The notes: generated by a model from the letters alone, not told the origin. Counted from the first letter of the stretch, positions 14,201 to 26,621 are shown. The stretch is DNA of 64,000 nt from Lepidurus packardi (GCA_023053545.1 JAKZAN010000006.1:1865001-1929000), one strand, 5' to 3'. A program made the numbers and translations.

Positions 14201-16678
14201 GAGAAGGTTCGCTGGAAACCAGAATTCCTTAATAGTAGGTAGAAATGCATCACGTATACTCATTTTGAAAAGTATCTTTAAAATGGGTCTTAAGAGAACG
14301 CTATACTTACAGATTGCAGCTTTACGAAACCAACCTGACTATAAACAACCCAAAATGGAGTGAAAAGCGTCATCCTTGCGATAAGCAAATGAGGGTCACG
14401 TGTAACGCATTGGCGTGGGCGGTAAGAACAGGGATGAGCTATCCGTTTGCCTGAAATCTAGAAAATGTTCCTTGGGCTGATCTTAGATAGTGATTTAGCT
14501 ATAGTACTTATATGGTAATACGACTGTAATTCACAACCTCGCTTAATTCCGTATTTGGTGGGGTTTCTGGACTTGAAAGTCAGATCCGATCCGTAGCAAA
14601 TAGAACAATTGCTAGTTCACATCCCGAAGTGCCTTTTGTTGTATAGTAAGTTCGGTTTTGCAGGGTGGTCTTCACATTCTTGTGACAATAATAATGGTTC
14701 CAGCTAATATGTACTTGACCCGTCTCCATGTTTATTATACGGGCGTACTTATGACTGTCAGATTGTGATTTTCAAAGTAAATGGGATTGTGGAGGTGGAG
14801 CTTTTTTGCTGCCCAAAATTTGTGAGTCCGAAAACATTGGAAATTCTAGGGAAATTGTAACTTTCTTGTTTTTTCCCCTTTGAAAAATTTCGTATTACAG
14901 TCATTATTTGGTCGGGAAGCGCGAAAAGATAGGCAACTGCTTTGAAAGGGACACTATTATATGGTGAGCTAAATTACAATGGAAAAGGTTTTAAACCGGC
15001 CAATGATTTGTATAAACGTAGATATTTTCACAGGCGCCGTCCTGGCTTGAGCCAAACGGCTTATTTAGGTCGCTTAAAACCTAACTATATACAACCTGAA
15101 CATTGTAGGTCGGAAACTTTTGCCTTCAACCCCTTCGTTTTGTACTCCTCTACTATTGTTGGGAACCTTGTCCTTAAAAAAAAGATAGTCGCGGCGTCAT
15201 GAACTTATAAAACTAGTGTTTAAGTGTTCTAGATCTTTACTTCGTAGAATTCTGCTGACGTTATAGCCAAAGAAGGGTTATTGGTATGGAAACCTGTTTC
15301 CTAATCACAATGTTTGTATTGGTCTTTGTACTAAAGCGCTTCCCAGAAAAGTAAAAACCGAAATTCGAAACGATTGTAGAATATTAAGCGTTTTGGCGAT
15401 AAAAAAGACCGATTTCGGTGGTTTCCAAGGTAGCAATTAGTTGCGATGCGGAGGTTTGTAAAGGCTTGTACTTTTTACTAGGAGGAGAGGAGGGGCAGTA
15501 ACATTTTATAGTTCTCTCATTGGGTCGCCAGCCATAATTGAAATACCCGTTAGCAATGGTCAAAGTTACAAAGCAATTTTTGATCATCTCACCAAACTTG
15601 TCGATAGGCTTTTATCACCGTTTGCTATACGCGTCAGTGAAGGGCGGAATGCGCGATGGCGCAAACCGGGAAATTACTCTAATCTTTATTAGTTTTTGGT
15701 AAGCAGAGTTATCTTTAGGGCAGGGAACAATATCCTCCCCCCCCCACCAGAAGGAAAAGTCGTACGTTTTGTAGAGCAGTTAGGCAAACCGACACTTGAG
15801 ATAAACCAGACACTCATAAGCGGCAGTGGCAAAAGTTGCACCACCAAGGCGTTACGTTATCCCTAGGATGGGTTTGTAGTTATTACCGGGGTTTCCTGGA
15901 GAGTAATGAGAGTATCAGATTACTTAACTTTGGTTGGCAATGAGGCAAAACGGACAAAAGGGGAAAAAAATTCCTGTGCTTGAACTCGGGTCTTCACCGC
16001 AGACCAGGGCAATCCTTGTGTCGACAAGCCTGACGTTGGTAGGTCTGGGGATTAGTACGAGTACAAGTGCAGCAGTCAGGCGTTAGATAGAGGTTTGGAG
16101 GGGCGTTAAAAATCAGGTCACCAGGGTCAAAAATGCAGAAGCGAGAGAAAGTTTAAAGAAGGGGAGGATTGGGGATATTTGAAATTTGACTATCTGCCGC
16201 AGTAAGGGGGAACGAGTGCGAGGAGGGTGGTTCTGTAAGATGAGGTGCACACAGCCTTTCCGTCAAGGATCCCAAGGAAATAAAACTTTAAACTGGGGAT
16301 GCTGCTGCTGTGCTGCTTCGTTTCATTTCAGCGGCATACAGCCGTTAGATCGTCTTTACTACCCAAAAACTAAAGTAAAGAACAAGCTTCTTGCATTTCG
16401 TTTCCCTTTAAAGGCCCCAGATCTTTTTTTTCGCTTGCTTGTCGTCTTGCATTGGTGTCTGTGTAGTAATTAAATACCAGCACCCCTTTCCCCTATTACA
16501 GCACAAGCCCTATTAACGCTAGCTTGTGTGTGGCAAGGAGCGTACATGAAGCAGCGCTGTGCTAGTATATGATGACGGCCGTTTGACCCAGCACCAGATA
16601 ACTTTCCTCTAGGAAGGAAAAAAAACTAACCACGTCGTTGGAGTTCCATTTGGCCTTTTTCACTGTTAATGAGTAGCA

Positions 16679-16709
16679 TTTTTTTTTTTTTTTTTTTTTT
16701 GGGGGGGGG
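16679..16709. repeat. Adjacent T22 and G9 homopolymers
   Basis: Twenty-two T residues (16679-16700) are followed directly by nine G (16701-16709). The junction is abrupt. It is a likely slippage or assembly-error site. Confidence 0.85.
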
Positions 16710-17877
16710 AGGGCTGCTTGAAATCCTTGCACTTGAGCATAACCGCCACGAAATAAGCCTTTTTCTTTTGAGGAAATCATTTATTGACGAGGTCTTGGGC
16801 GCATCAGTTTTCGAACTTACACACGAAGCTATCGAGGATTTTTTTGCGGAAATATTTTCTCTTCATCTCTGCCCCAATCATCGACTCTCAAGCACAGTGA
16901 ATTTTCGAAATATCTATTGCAGTTCAAAATGTCTAGCGAATGGATGGGCGACTTAAGTATTATTCGGTAAAGTTGCTCAAGGGAAATTCTTTATAGGGGT
17001 ATATAAATGTAGCTCTCAAGAAATCTGGAAATTACTTTTGCAGAATGTCAAGATATTTTTGTTGGGTTGGACTTATGCTAAAGTGAACACAGTCGAGCGT
17101 CGTAATTGTGACACATGTGAGATATACGTTAAGGGTTGAAGTGTGTTACGTATATAATATCGAAAAGCGCAAAGGGGATTTTTATCACCACTTCTTTGCT
17201 CGTGTAGTGATGTAGATAGCAGAGCTGGGTATATACATAAACTCGGCCAAAACCCTAAGTGGCCTAGAAGTGCGGTCGTTTTTCGTTTGCTCGTCCTTTG
17301 CGTGGGTAAACTTGGTTAATGGGCATAGAGTAGAACCATACCCACGTAAACAAAACCAAAGAGCTTACAAGTATCTTTTTGCCCTAAACCGAAAATAAAA
17401 AAAGAGAAAAGATAATACTGTAAAGAATATTCCTCCCCAGATTACCGCCTGGTTAAGGTTTCACTAATATACTCCGAATAGTATTCTAACTCCTAAAGCC
17501 TGTGTAAATGCATAGAGGCGTCGCCCAGTACAAATGAAGGGGAGGAGAACCAACTCAAATTTGTATTGGAAACCGCGACGCTTTACGAATTTTCTCATCT
17601 GTTTCCGCACGCATTCGGGCATCAGGAGCTCTCCAATTCTTAAAGATACTATAGTTAGAAAATGTATACATATAGATAGGGAAATCCGGCCCGGCCTCGG
17701 TCTGTTCAGTCGCTGCCGAAGCGTTTTTGAGGCGTTGCCAAAGAACCGTTTGCTTTGGCGTTGGGCCGGCGCCTGTAATTTGGGTGGGACGACTAGAGGT
17801 GCCGCGAAATGTGGAGTGTCGCCTGCCTCCTCATCAACTCGCACAGGAACCCCTCATTAGACACAATTAAAAGCTAC

Positions 17878-17896
17878 AGAGAGAGAGAGAAAGAGA
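17878..17896. repeat. (GA)n microsatellite
   Basis: A GA dinucleotide run with a single AA interruption, in non-coding sequence. Confidence 0.8.
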
Positions 17897-19998
17897 GTTG
17901 AGAAGCTTTCATCCTATACAACCTATCACTTTTTCCTCTTTTTGCTATGCCGATTCACCCCCGCGCCGTTTTCTCGCCTCTGCTCTTATTACTCTAAGTT
18001 TTTCCAATTTGGCAACTCCATAAAACCTCTTTGATGCGTTGTCTTTAGTTCAAATTAACGAAGTTAATAGGAAGTTTGGGATCTATTTAGTTTTTTCTTT
18101 AATTTATTTTTTATTTTTGAAGGGGGGCCCGCGTTTCAAAGGAAACCTACGGAAATTGTATGCTTATCTCCTGTTAATGGTTAGCAAATATTGAAAAGAT
18201 GATAAGCCATAAAGCGAATCCGAGTACGCGGTAATGTAGCGTATGCAAGTCAGACGGACACGTGCGACCATAAGATAAAAGCACTCTCAGTGCCACATTC
18301 TTATCACTAGCTTCCTCTTTAAGTTGGTGTTTTCCCTTTTTTCCCCGAAACCGGGCTTGATAAGCGTTTTATCCCTTCTTAGGCATGGCGTTTATAAGTG
18401 GCTGCAGAAAAGCTAAGTTTAAGTGCCATTTCTCACACAAATCATGGCATTGGAATGCTTGGTATTGTTCCAGCGGATAACAGAGGGTTGTCCTGCAGGT
18501 ATCACGAGATAATAGTTGCTGAAAAATCCCCTTACCTTCTTTCTTTGGGAAAACTCAGCACGCGAAGCCACAAAGCTTAGCGGGATTCTTCTAACTTAAA
18601 TGTCCATAAAAGAACTTCACGGCAATCGCCAACGAGCCACGGAGAAAGAGACCCAAGAATTTGACGAAGTCTTGCCGGGTCAAAGGTGGTGGCATAAATT
18701 GAACATTAACACCTGTAAATGCTTAAAGCGATGCGCGTGGGAAAAAGCGGGGCAAAAGGTGTCAAAGCTAAACGTGGAGTTTTTCACCTTCACAAACGCT
18801 GCAAGAATCTCCTGGTTTCTTTGCTGTATTGGTAGACGATAAATTAGCAAATCTACAGCTTTGAAGGGTTTGTTAATAATATTCCACGGACTCCTCCCAC
18901 CGGCTTTGCTCTTCGATGAGGGAAAATTGGGACTTGGGAGCCAGAAGTGAGAAACGAGCATTTGCGTGACTAACTCTCATTTAGAAAAGACTAGAATATA
19001 TACCCTCCAAAAAATAACATCTTTTAATGATATTATCCTTTTGGCCATAAAAACACATCGATATAGACGTAGAATGACCGACATAGTTGGTTTGCTATTA
19101 GCACTTGTGAGTTTATCAGCTGCTTTCGTTGACAACCTTTTTAAGAGTAGGCTGGGGTTGTTTTACTAACAAAGTATTCATTGGCTTCCCTATTAAGCTC
19201 ATTTGTAGATAGTAGAAACGGTTTTTATCTTAAGTTTCTTCGCCGAATGCCGTATGAAAGCGTAGTATGTGGGATATTAGAGCTGAAACTGAATTTATTT
19301 GCGGTTTTGTGATGTGTATAATTACATTTAGACTGTTATTGAACAAGACTCGCAGACCAAAAACGAGAATTAGCAAGGGTACGTAAATGTGTAGGCGTGT
19401 CAACTACGGGTGGGTTGTTAATTTTGTTCACTGTCGGACGTAGCAAGAAATTTTGTAATACTGTAGTAACCGCTAGCACGTGCCCTTTGGGTTTGGCATT
19501 CGTCGTAGAATGACAGTGGGTAATTTTGAGTAGGAAAGGAATCCGAGGCAAAGTAGCAATCACACACAGAACGTTTCAAGGTTTAGCTTACTGTCTTACT
19601 GGTATAGCAATCATCCTAATAAGAGGCATAAGCAAGACTCGTGCTACGCCTGCAGCAGCTCCTTGTAACAGGCGAGTGCTTCCTTTTTTTCCTTTGTAAC
19701 TGTAAATCGGAAAGTCTGGGACTGTTAATGATTAGTATTAGTTGATTTGTTTACGTATTCCTTTACCAAGATTACCCGCCTGCGTACAAATTCAAGATTA
19801 AATGCTTAGAAATTATAGGCTCATATCTTGTATTTCGCCTCTCGCACTTGTGATCAAGTGGCATCCAGTTGTTCTTTTAAAAAAAGTGCACTTTCCATTC
19901 CAACAAAACCAAAGACATTTTCTCGCTGGTGCAGCCCAAAAACAAATAACCATGCGCTTCTTCGGAATGGAATCAAGCTCCATCAATTATCCCAGGTG

Positions 19999-22759
19999 TC
20001 ACACGCCACGGTTGGGCAGATCCTTCACTTTGTAAATGCGTACTAGCCAATGCTCAGTAGTATACGCTTCTTCCAAAACATCCAATTCAAAATCTTTGTT
20101 CCCAATCTCAGCATTACGCACACGATCATAGCCAGGTGCTTTACCTATAAGGTACCACGCAGAATTACAAACTGCAAAACAAAACTATCACGCCATTTGC
20201 TTACCCCCTTCGGTGTACACGCTCCCAAAGCGATAATAGCACATCTTGTACATCAGAGAGTTCAAAAGCGTGGGGGAGCCTTCTTTGTCAACGCGGAATT
20301 CCCCAGACGGAGTGTAATAATCGTTTTCCTTTATGTGTTCGCCTTTTTCCGTACTGCCACCAATGCGTACCATCCACAAGAACTTGTTTATATCTGAGAA
20401 ATCAAACAAAAGTTATTCTCCTGAGAAATTTAAAAGTTCTGTAAATCGAAGGCTACCGTCAGATGAATACCCGGTGAGACCACCAAAGATAACTAGTACG
20501 TAGTCGACATCTAATTCGCGCATTATCTCGTAAGCTTTGTCCTCAGATGACGCCATAGCTTGCCCGACACGCGAAATGTGAGTATTGTTCCATGTGTTGT
20601 TATCCACGAGAATAGTCCTGTTTGCCATAGCAGTAATTTGGTAGCCATAATCCCACCACGACATGATCTTGGCATCCTGTTTAACAGATCTAAAGTTTAG
20701 CCAACGATGTAAACTTAATCGAAAACACGAACTTCAGGGGTGTTCATTCTGAGCCAGTAATAAGCTTCACGGAAATCATCAAAAATGATACGCGAACCAT
20801 CGTAACCTCTCGCCGAAAGCACGATGCTAGGAGAACTGTATGCCTCTGATGTAACCCAGGTGCAGTGAAAGGTGTAACTGACGAGGAACAAGGTCATAAT
20901 GCCAACAAACGTCCAAGCAACCTACGAGATTTACCATACAACTTTTGAAGACAAGCTTGTTTATCTTAAATACTTCTGATTTGAGAGTGTTCTTGTCAAC
21001 ATCCGCCTTTTTCGCCTTCTTCTCGCCCTGTGCAGGTTTTGGTGCATCTAAATGTTTGCAATATGTGTTCAGCGTCGAGGAAGCAGCGATGCCGGACAAG
21101 ATGCACATAACGGGCGCCAAGACCAACATCAAACGTACCATCACACCCTAAACAATTCACAATATCAGGTAAAGTGGAATACATATCACTCAAGCAGCGA
21201 ACTTACAGCGAAATAGATGGAAGTTACACCATACAGAATTATAAAAATATTTGCGTCCGTGAGTTTGGCAAAGCAATAGTAGAGTCCAGCAGGGAAAAGG
21301 AAGACCAATAACTGTAAGTCAAAATAAAACGAGCTCCAAGATGTAGGCTGATGTTCAGAAACAGAAGCAATGATAGGAATGTTGTTCTTGGCGTAAGAGG
21401 GGTCCAATAAAGAATAAAAACGTCCAGTCCAGGGAGCAATTTTTCCTAGTTTACATTAAATTAATTACGTTGCCTTTTCTTAGCATTGACTTAAATAATC
21501 TTACCTGTGATGGTAAGAATACCCATTGCTGCAGCAGCAATAGTGCCAATTGCCAGGATTAGACTTCGGAAAAGAATGTCAAACTGTTCTTTGGTCAAAC
21601 GACTCCGGACATAATCCACAAACGCGTGCAACTGGCATAAGCCGAACACTCCAAACGCCTAAACAAATATAGTTTAATTACTCACGTTATTTTTTTAAAG
21701 ACGACTCGTTTACAAGCATGTGTTCTGAGCTTTGCACAGGCTGGAACCCAACAAATGAAATTTGCATGGACAATAATGTTCCCAAAGTGTAAAGGCAACT
21801 GTATGCAACATAGATACGATGAGAAAATCGGCCGGTCAACATGAGAGTCACCACGTGTAACGGAATCAAGTTAATCAGAAACACGTAGCCGCCCCAAGAC
21901 GAAACCTAAAATAAAATATTTACAACTATACTGTATTAGTTAGTTTATTTACCATGTAAAAGTAAGCCAAGGCGCACATCGTACTCCAAAGCAAACTACC
22001 GGTTTTTACGGCTTTGATCCAAAAGTAGTAGGTCAGCAACATACAGAAGATAGCAATACCTGCAAAAGAAGTGTTAATATCGTAACAACATTGTTGTAGC
22101 CAATACTACCTTCATTATCGTAGGAGCCAGCCACAGATCTAGAAATGTAGCCAGGAACGATGGCGATCATGGCAGCTGCTACCAAACCAGCACCAGTGTC
22201 CTTGAGCTCTTTGGTCAACAAGAATGTGACGATGGTGGTAAAACTAGAAAATAATGGCGCTAAGAAAACGCAGACGTTACGGACATCAATCGAAATGTGA
22301 AGCCAGTTCATGATGTGGTAAAGTGCGGCCGACGTGACCATGAGACCAGGGTAAATAGTGCCTGCGAAGAAAAAGGGAACGTGGGCATTTTTGAAAAAGG
22401 GAATGAGGGCATTTTTAAGTAATCTGTGTAAATCCTGATTCTTACCTCCAATAATGCGGCCCAATGGATACCATGCTCTATCATCAAACCAGTTGTGAAA
22501 ACTGTAAAATCCTTCTTCAGCTAGGTATTTGGTGGTCCTGTAGTTGAAGTAGGGATCAAACTCGTGAATTACGCTTTCAAAACGTAGCACAGAAAAAAGA
22601 CGTGTTGCAAATGCTGTGGAATGTAACATAAAAAAATATTTAATTAGCGCAATGGATGAGGCTGAAGAACTTACAGAGAACCGCTGCCATGGACAATATC
22701 CCAAGTTTCAGAAGAGTCTCTTGCTTTTCGACTGACATTCTCAGTCCAGTAAATGCCAT
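19999..22759 (-). CDS. STT3A: STT3A, catalytic subunit of oligosaccharyltransferase
   Basis: This is the catalytic subunit of the ER oligosaccharyltransferase. It moves the lipid-linked glycan onto Asn-X-Ser/Thr sites of proteins entering the ER. Twelve coding exons join in phase: 22675-22759, 22446-22613, 22110-22361, 21953-22059, 21714-21905, 21505-21658, 21207-21445, 20974-21147, 20733-20921, 20457-20676, 20205-20393, 19999-20144. The product is 704 residues, close to the length of animal STT3A and shorter than STT3B. Hallmarks seen: D48-P-Y (first acidic motif), D166-N-E (second), SVSE at 347-350 and WWDYG at 527-531, with many hydrophobic segments between them. The wording around these motifs matches STT3A better than STT3B. 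ATG 22759 follows a 5'-UTR intron (22770-22895). Two donors are weak (GTATTT after exon 8, GTTCGT after exon 9), but the flanking protein joins correctly. A broken partial copy lies at 25.8-26.6 kb. Confidence 0.95.
22370..22417. repeat. Two 24-bp tandem units in STT3A intron 2
   Basis: Units 22370-22393 and 22394-22417 differ at only a few bases. On the transcribed strand each holds a pyrimidine-rich segment, so the intron carries a duplicated polypyrimidine region before its acceptor. Confidence 0.8.
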
Positions 22760-23250
22760 GGTGAAATACCTGAACGAAATGATTTGTTTAAGAATATTTA
22801 GCAAAAAGGAGAAAGAAAGGATAACGGATCTCAATAATATTGAAACATAAGCCAACAATAACGACAAGAATATATCAATATATGAAGTCACTAACCTGGA
22901 TTGTTTTGAAACCTAGCTAGTCTTTCATTCGATCAATGAAAATTTGGTAAAAAATTAATCTTTCTACCCTTCTGAACTAACCAATTTTCTTCTTTAAATT
23001 TATATCGTACACAACAAGAGCCGGCAAGACGCGACCAATCGGAGACCGAAACGTTCTCGCCAAAGGTTCTAAATAGTGAGCTAGCTGGCCGTTCAAGGTT
23101 CAATTAAATTCTGCTGTTCGGTGTTCCCGTGAGTGAACGGAAGAAATCTGATAGGATTCCGACATGAGAACATGTTGAAATTATTCCCCGATATTATATC
23201 AGATCTTTCCAGGTCCAGAACACAACAGATCTTTTGAGGCATAAGAAACT
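22760..23250 (-). promoter_or_regulatory. STT3A 5' UTR, leader intron and upstream region
   Basis: On the minus strand a good donor (CCAG|GTTAGTG, exon end 22896) and acceptor (TTCAG|GTATTT, next exon starts 22769) define a 126-nt leader intron ten bases before the STT3A ATG. The promoter is presumably between 22.9 kb and the end of CFAP20 copy A at 23.5 kb. No clear TATA box was identified. Confidence 0.55.
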
Positions 23251-23496
23251 AGAGTTAGGACTGCGCTCTATTTTGACATTTTTAAGATTGTTGTATTACA
23301 TGATCAAACAAGAAATAAAATCACTGCAATTATGTACTCGGGTCTTTTTTCACCGCTTGTCGAACTCAGTCTTTTCTTGCATCACATCTTCTAGCAACTG
23401 CTTCGTCAAGATACAGCCAAGACTAAGGTTCTTAACTGTCGCACTTTTCAGCTCAAGTAAAAATTACCTATCCTTCCAAGAGAAAATTTACAACGC

Positions 23497-24149
23497 TTAA
23501 GCCTTGGCCTTGGCTTGCAAGGGTAGATACAACTTAAACTCTGCGGGTAATTCATCTTCGGAATAAAGGCGGTCAGAGAAGTACACCCTTCGTACTCTGC
23601 AATTCGCATGAATTTGAACCCGAAGAGTTTCCACGTAATTCGTGCCATACGCTCTGCGTGTGAAATCAGCTAAGTTAAACTGAATCTGGTTCCAGCCTTC
23701 GTCAAGACGCATAGGCATGGTGCAGATGAAAGGCTTCACACGAGTAGTGGACTGGTAGTTGCTCGCTCTGAATCTTCTTCTCACGTTCTTATCATCCAAA
23801 ATCTAACCACAAAAAGGAAGACAATCGACAAACCTAAGCATATCACCCATGTTTTTCTGGTAGTTTTCAATACCTGAACTTCAAATGTGAAGTATTTTTT
23901 GAGGTTCTTTACAATCATAACCAGATACGGTAATTTAATTCCCAGTGTCTTTTTCGGGTCAGCAGGGCAGGTAACGTAAGTAGTGCTCACATTAGTTCCC
24001 ACAATTTCCAGAACCAGGGATTGAATATCATTATCTGTAATTCTCTTGATGTGCCCATTCCTCACTTTCTTGTCCCAAATCTGTAACGGTTTGCTGCCTA
24101 TGCTGTACAGAATCGACAAGAAGCCACTCTGGAAAGTGTTTTTGAACAT
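23497..24149 (-). CDS. CFAP20: CFAP20 (BUG22/GTL3), copy A
   Basis: A conserved ciliary and centriolar protein. In other animals it is a microtubule inner protein of cilia that affects tubulin modification and ciliary beating. Two exons (23874-24149 and 23497-23802) join to give 193 residues, the same length as human CFAP20. The sequence is nearly identical to the vertebrate protein throughout, for example [20 protein letters not shown] at the start and [18 protein letters not shown] later. The 71-nt intron sits in the FEVQ|ILDDKN region. The predicted protein is identical to that of copy B. It lies directly downstream of the broken gene X copy and upstream of STT3A. The upstream flank matches copy B, so its promoter was probably duplicated too and it may be expressed. 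Confidence 0.95.
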
Positions 24150-24776
24150 CTTCTAACTATAGTAAAAACAAAGCAACTCACAAATTCTCAACCTGTACGC
24201 AAAGAAAGGGAGAAAATATTAACAGGTTATATCTACACGGGATACCTGACGCTACAAAGTTGGCAGCGTCATACCACACAAGTCCATAAATTTTACTCAC
24301 TAGGAATTTTGGCTGGAATGTAAATGTGACTTGCAGATTTGTTTCGCGTTTGATTCACTTTTGACATAAGTAAGATCTCAGGTCGCTAAGGCAAACAAGA
24401 AATCATCGCCAACTGTAGCGTGCATGTTATGTTTCTATTTGTTTAATCCATGCAGGTTTTCGCCATGGCAACGCGTCAGAGCTCAAGTGAAACGACGCGC
24501 GCGTAAGTGAAATGAAATAACGGTTGTCTAAAGGTAAAACGCATTCCTCCTTATTCTATCGTTCGATTTTTCAACCAGGCTTCTGTACTATTTTTGAAAC
24601 TGATGATTTATATAATAACTGCAAAAATGTATTTCTGATTTTTTCCATACTGGCTTTTTTTTTTTACTTTTTCTTAACATAACGCAACGGGGGAAAGTAA
24701 AAAAAGCAACCAAAAGAACTTTACGATCACTTATTTTCCAATCGGAGCAGTGAGGCATCAGGTACTACGATTCAAA
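24150..24776. promoter_or_regulatory. CFAP20 copy A upstream region
   Basis: A 627-bp gap between the chimeric gene X copy and CFAP20 copy A on the same strand. It is nearly identical to 33194-33819. It includes a T-run near 24655-24670 and a CGCGCGCG-like patch near 24495. It should hold the CFAP20 promoter and leader. Exact sites cannot be set from sequence alone. Confidence 0.4.
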
Positions 24777-25797
24777 CTAGTCTTTGTGTTTGCGAGGACG
24801 TTTTGATGGCGTAGGACACGCTGTTTCAACACCTGGTTCTGTGACACAAAGACAATTTAAGCCGCTTGTTCTAAATCAATAATGGGAATTACCTGTAACA
24901 TGCTTGTTAGTTAAGGCACCATGACCGTTAGATCTACATAATAAGATCTAACGGTTATAAAGGGTCATCAATATTTAAAGATATACGTACTTCTTGGCTT
25001 TGCGAGAGCTTGACTTGGAGGGCGGAACCGCCACCAGAATTTTATCGCTTTCATCACTACTTGTAGCTATACCAGTATATAATTCAGCAGCCCTGGTCCT
25101 AGTTGACTGACTTACGCGGCACAACTTTTCATGTTCCTAAGAGAAACATTATGTAAACCAAAAATCATCCATGCCATGGAAAACATACATCTTTTTCCAG
25201 AAAATCACTTGCAATGAACGTCTTTTGGCAATACGTGCAGCCGATTAGAGAATCCATGGTTCTTTTCCTGGTCACTTCAGGCAAACTGGGACTTCGAAGA
25301 AATTCAGCCCCATTCACGACCTCACAGCGTACGGCGAAAGAAGTACTCTGAGAAGATCCGGTATTATGCTTTGGTTTAAGTCTACGAATTGCGTCATACA
25401 CCATGGGAACTGGGGTGTGTTTCTTGTCAGTGAATTCCCTTGTGATATCCAAAGATACAGTACTTCGTGTATGAGTACCCGAACTAGAAGGCGAAGCTGC
25501 AGTACGCTTATTGGTTCCAAGTGACAATACAGCCACGACTTTAATTTCTTCCTCACAGTCATCCCGTCCCCGGCCTCTACCAACTCTTCGCCCGCACCTG
25601 TTTCTCCGTTTTGTACTCGTTGTTGTTCCCCTGGTCGATTTGCTAGCCCTTCCTTTGCTTCCGGCTGGAAGATGTTTGGAAGCTGTCTTTCTCTGTATCA
25701 ATTCGTCAGGTTCGAAGTCCTCGTCGCTGTCAACATAAGAGGGTTTGGCCAAAATACTAGCTCTGGTGTTAGTTGGAGCTTCACTTTTTGTAGCCAT
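24777..25797 (-). pseudogene. Chimeric gene X copy A: 3' half fused to STT3A exon 6 sequence
   Basis: Exons 4-6 and the last part of exon 3 of gene X are repeated here (24991-25136, 24893-24933, 24777-24838 and 25189-25790). All splice sites are kept and there are no frameshifts relative to the intact copy. At 25790-25794 the exon 3 copy joins sequence from STT3A exon 6. The join is in frame: the Ala-rich helix end ...AAAAM of STT3A runs into ATKSEAPT of gene X. The first in-frame ATG is that STT3A methionine (25795-25797), giving a possible 285-residue product with the C2HC finger. It has lost the N-terminal half of gene X and the normal promoter. Probably a non-functional by-product, but an open chimeric frame. 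Confidence 0.75.
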
Positions 25798-26621
25798 TGC
25801 TGCAGCAGCTATAGTGCCAATTGCCAGGATTAGACTTCGGAAAAGAATGTCAAACTGTTCTTTGGTCAAACGACTCCGGACATAATCCACAAACGCGTGC
25901 AACTGGCATAAGCCGAACACTCCAAACGCCTAAATAAATATAGTTTAATTACTCACGTTTTTTTTTTAAAGACGACTCGTTTACAAGCATGTGTTCTGAG
26001 CTTTGCACAGGCTGGAACCCAACAAATGAAATTTGCATGGACAATAATGTTCTCAAAGTGTAAAGGCAACTGTATGCAACATAGATACGATGGGAAAATC
26101 GGCCGGTCAACATGAGAGCCACCACGTGTAACGGAATCAAGTTAATCAGAAACCCGTAGCCGCCCCAAGACGAAACCTAAAATAAAATATTTACAACTAT
26201 ACTGTATTAGTTAGTTCATTTACCATGTAAAAGTAAGCCAAGGCGCACATCGTACTCCAAAGCAAACTACCGGTTTTTACGGCTTTGATCCAAAAGTAGT
26301 ATGTCAGCAACATACAGAAGATAGCAATACCTGCAAAAGAATAAGTGTTAATATCGTAACAACTTTGTTGTAGGCAATACTACCTTCATTACCGTAGGAG
26401 CCAGCCACAGATCTAGAAATGTAGCGAAGAACGATGGCGATCATGGCAGCTGCTACCAAACCAGCGCCAGTGTCCTTGAGCTCTTTGGTCAACAAGAATG
26501 TGACGATGGTGGTAAAACTAGAAAAATAATGGCGCTAAGAAAACGCAGACGTTACGGACATCAATCGAAATGTGAAGCAGTGCATGATGTGGTAAAGTGC
26601 GGCCGACGTGACCATGAGACC
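25794..26621 (-). pseudogene. STT3A fragment (part of exon 3 to part of exon 6)
   Basis: Matches 21523-22347 of intact STT3A, introns included, with many more differences than the CFAP20 duplication. In the exon 3 part a one-base loss near 26578-26582 shifts the frame and leads to a stop. A one-base gain follows near the exon 3 T-run (about 26521-26526). Conserved residues are changed, for example VPGY has become VLRY. The fragment ends on one side exactly at the LTR of the BEL element and on the other at the gene X join. It cannot encode a working transferase. Confidence 0.9.

Larger units (their letters stand above)
8283..19998. other. No supportable gene; non-coding sequence
   Basis: Many short frames occur on both strands. 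The longest (11421-11954, plus, 177 codons) opens with TTG, not ATG, and has no recognisable domain. The AT-rich 10.3-10.7 kb and 12.0-12.3 kb segments look like ordinary intergenic DNA. A C-run lies at 15737-15745. No exon set with matching splice phases was found. Confidence 0.5.
23251..25790. repeat. Segmental duplication, copy A
   Basis: This 2540-bp stretch matches 32293-34834 (2542 bp) in the same orientation with only scattered substitutions and tiny indels. It carries a whole CFAP20 gene and the 3' part of gene X. At 23250 the match stops and unique STT3A-upstream sequence begins. At 25790 it stops inside gene X exon 3 and STT3A-derived sequence begins. Confidence 0.95.

Noticed and set aside
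15970-16030. tRNA-like B box (GAGTTCAAGC on the minus strand) with a nearby T-run
   Set aside because: No matching T-stem, acceptor stem or A box could be folded.
17464-17860. Overlapping ORFs of 126 and 108 codons on opposite strands
   Set aside because: Open on both strands because of local composition; no family features.
22033-22704. A single-exon 223-residue STT3A-like ORF
   Set aside because: It runs through a stop-free intron 2; conservation requires splicing at 22362-22445.
19999-22759. Assignment to STT3B
   Set aside because: Length of 704 and residues around the motifs agree with STT3A; the longer STT3B N- and C-terminal extensions are absent.
24859-24875. GCCGCTTGTT in the gene X copies as a second MITE end
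   Set aside because: Resembles the MITE terminus over only about ten bases, lacks CAGTA and has no partner end.
25165-25920. A stand-alone 251-residue gene
   Set aside because: It has no ATG at its start and is the in-frame junction of an STT3A exon 6 fragment with gene X exon 3.
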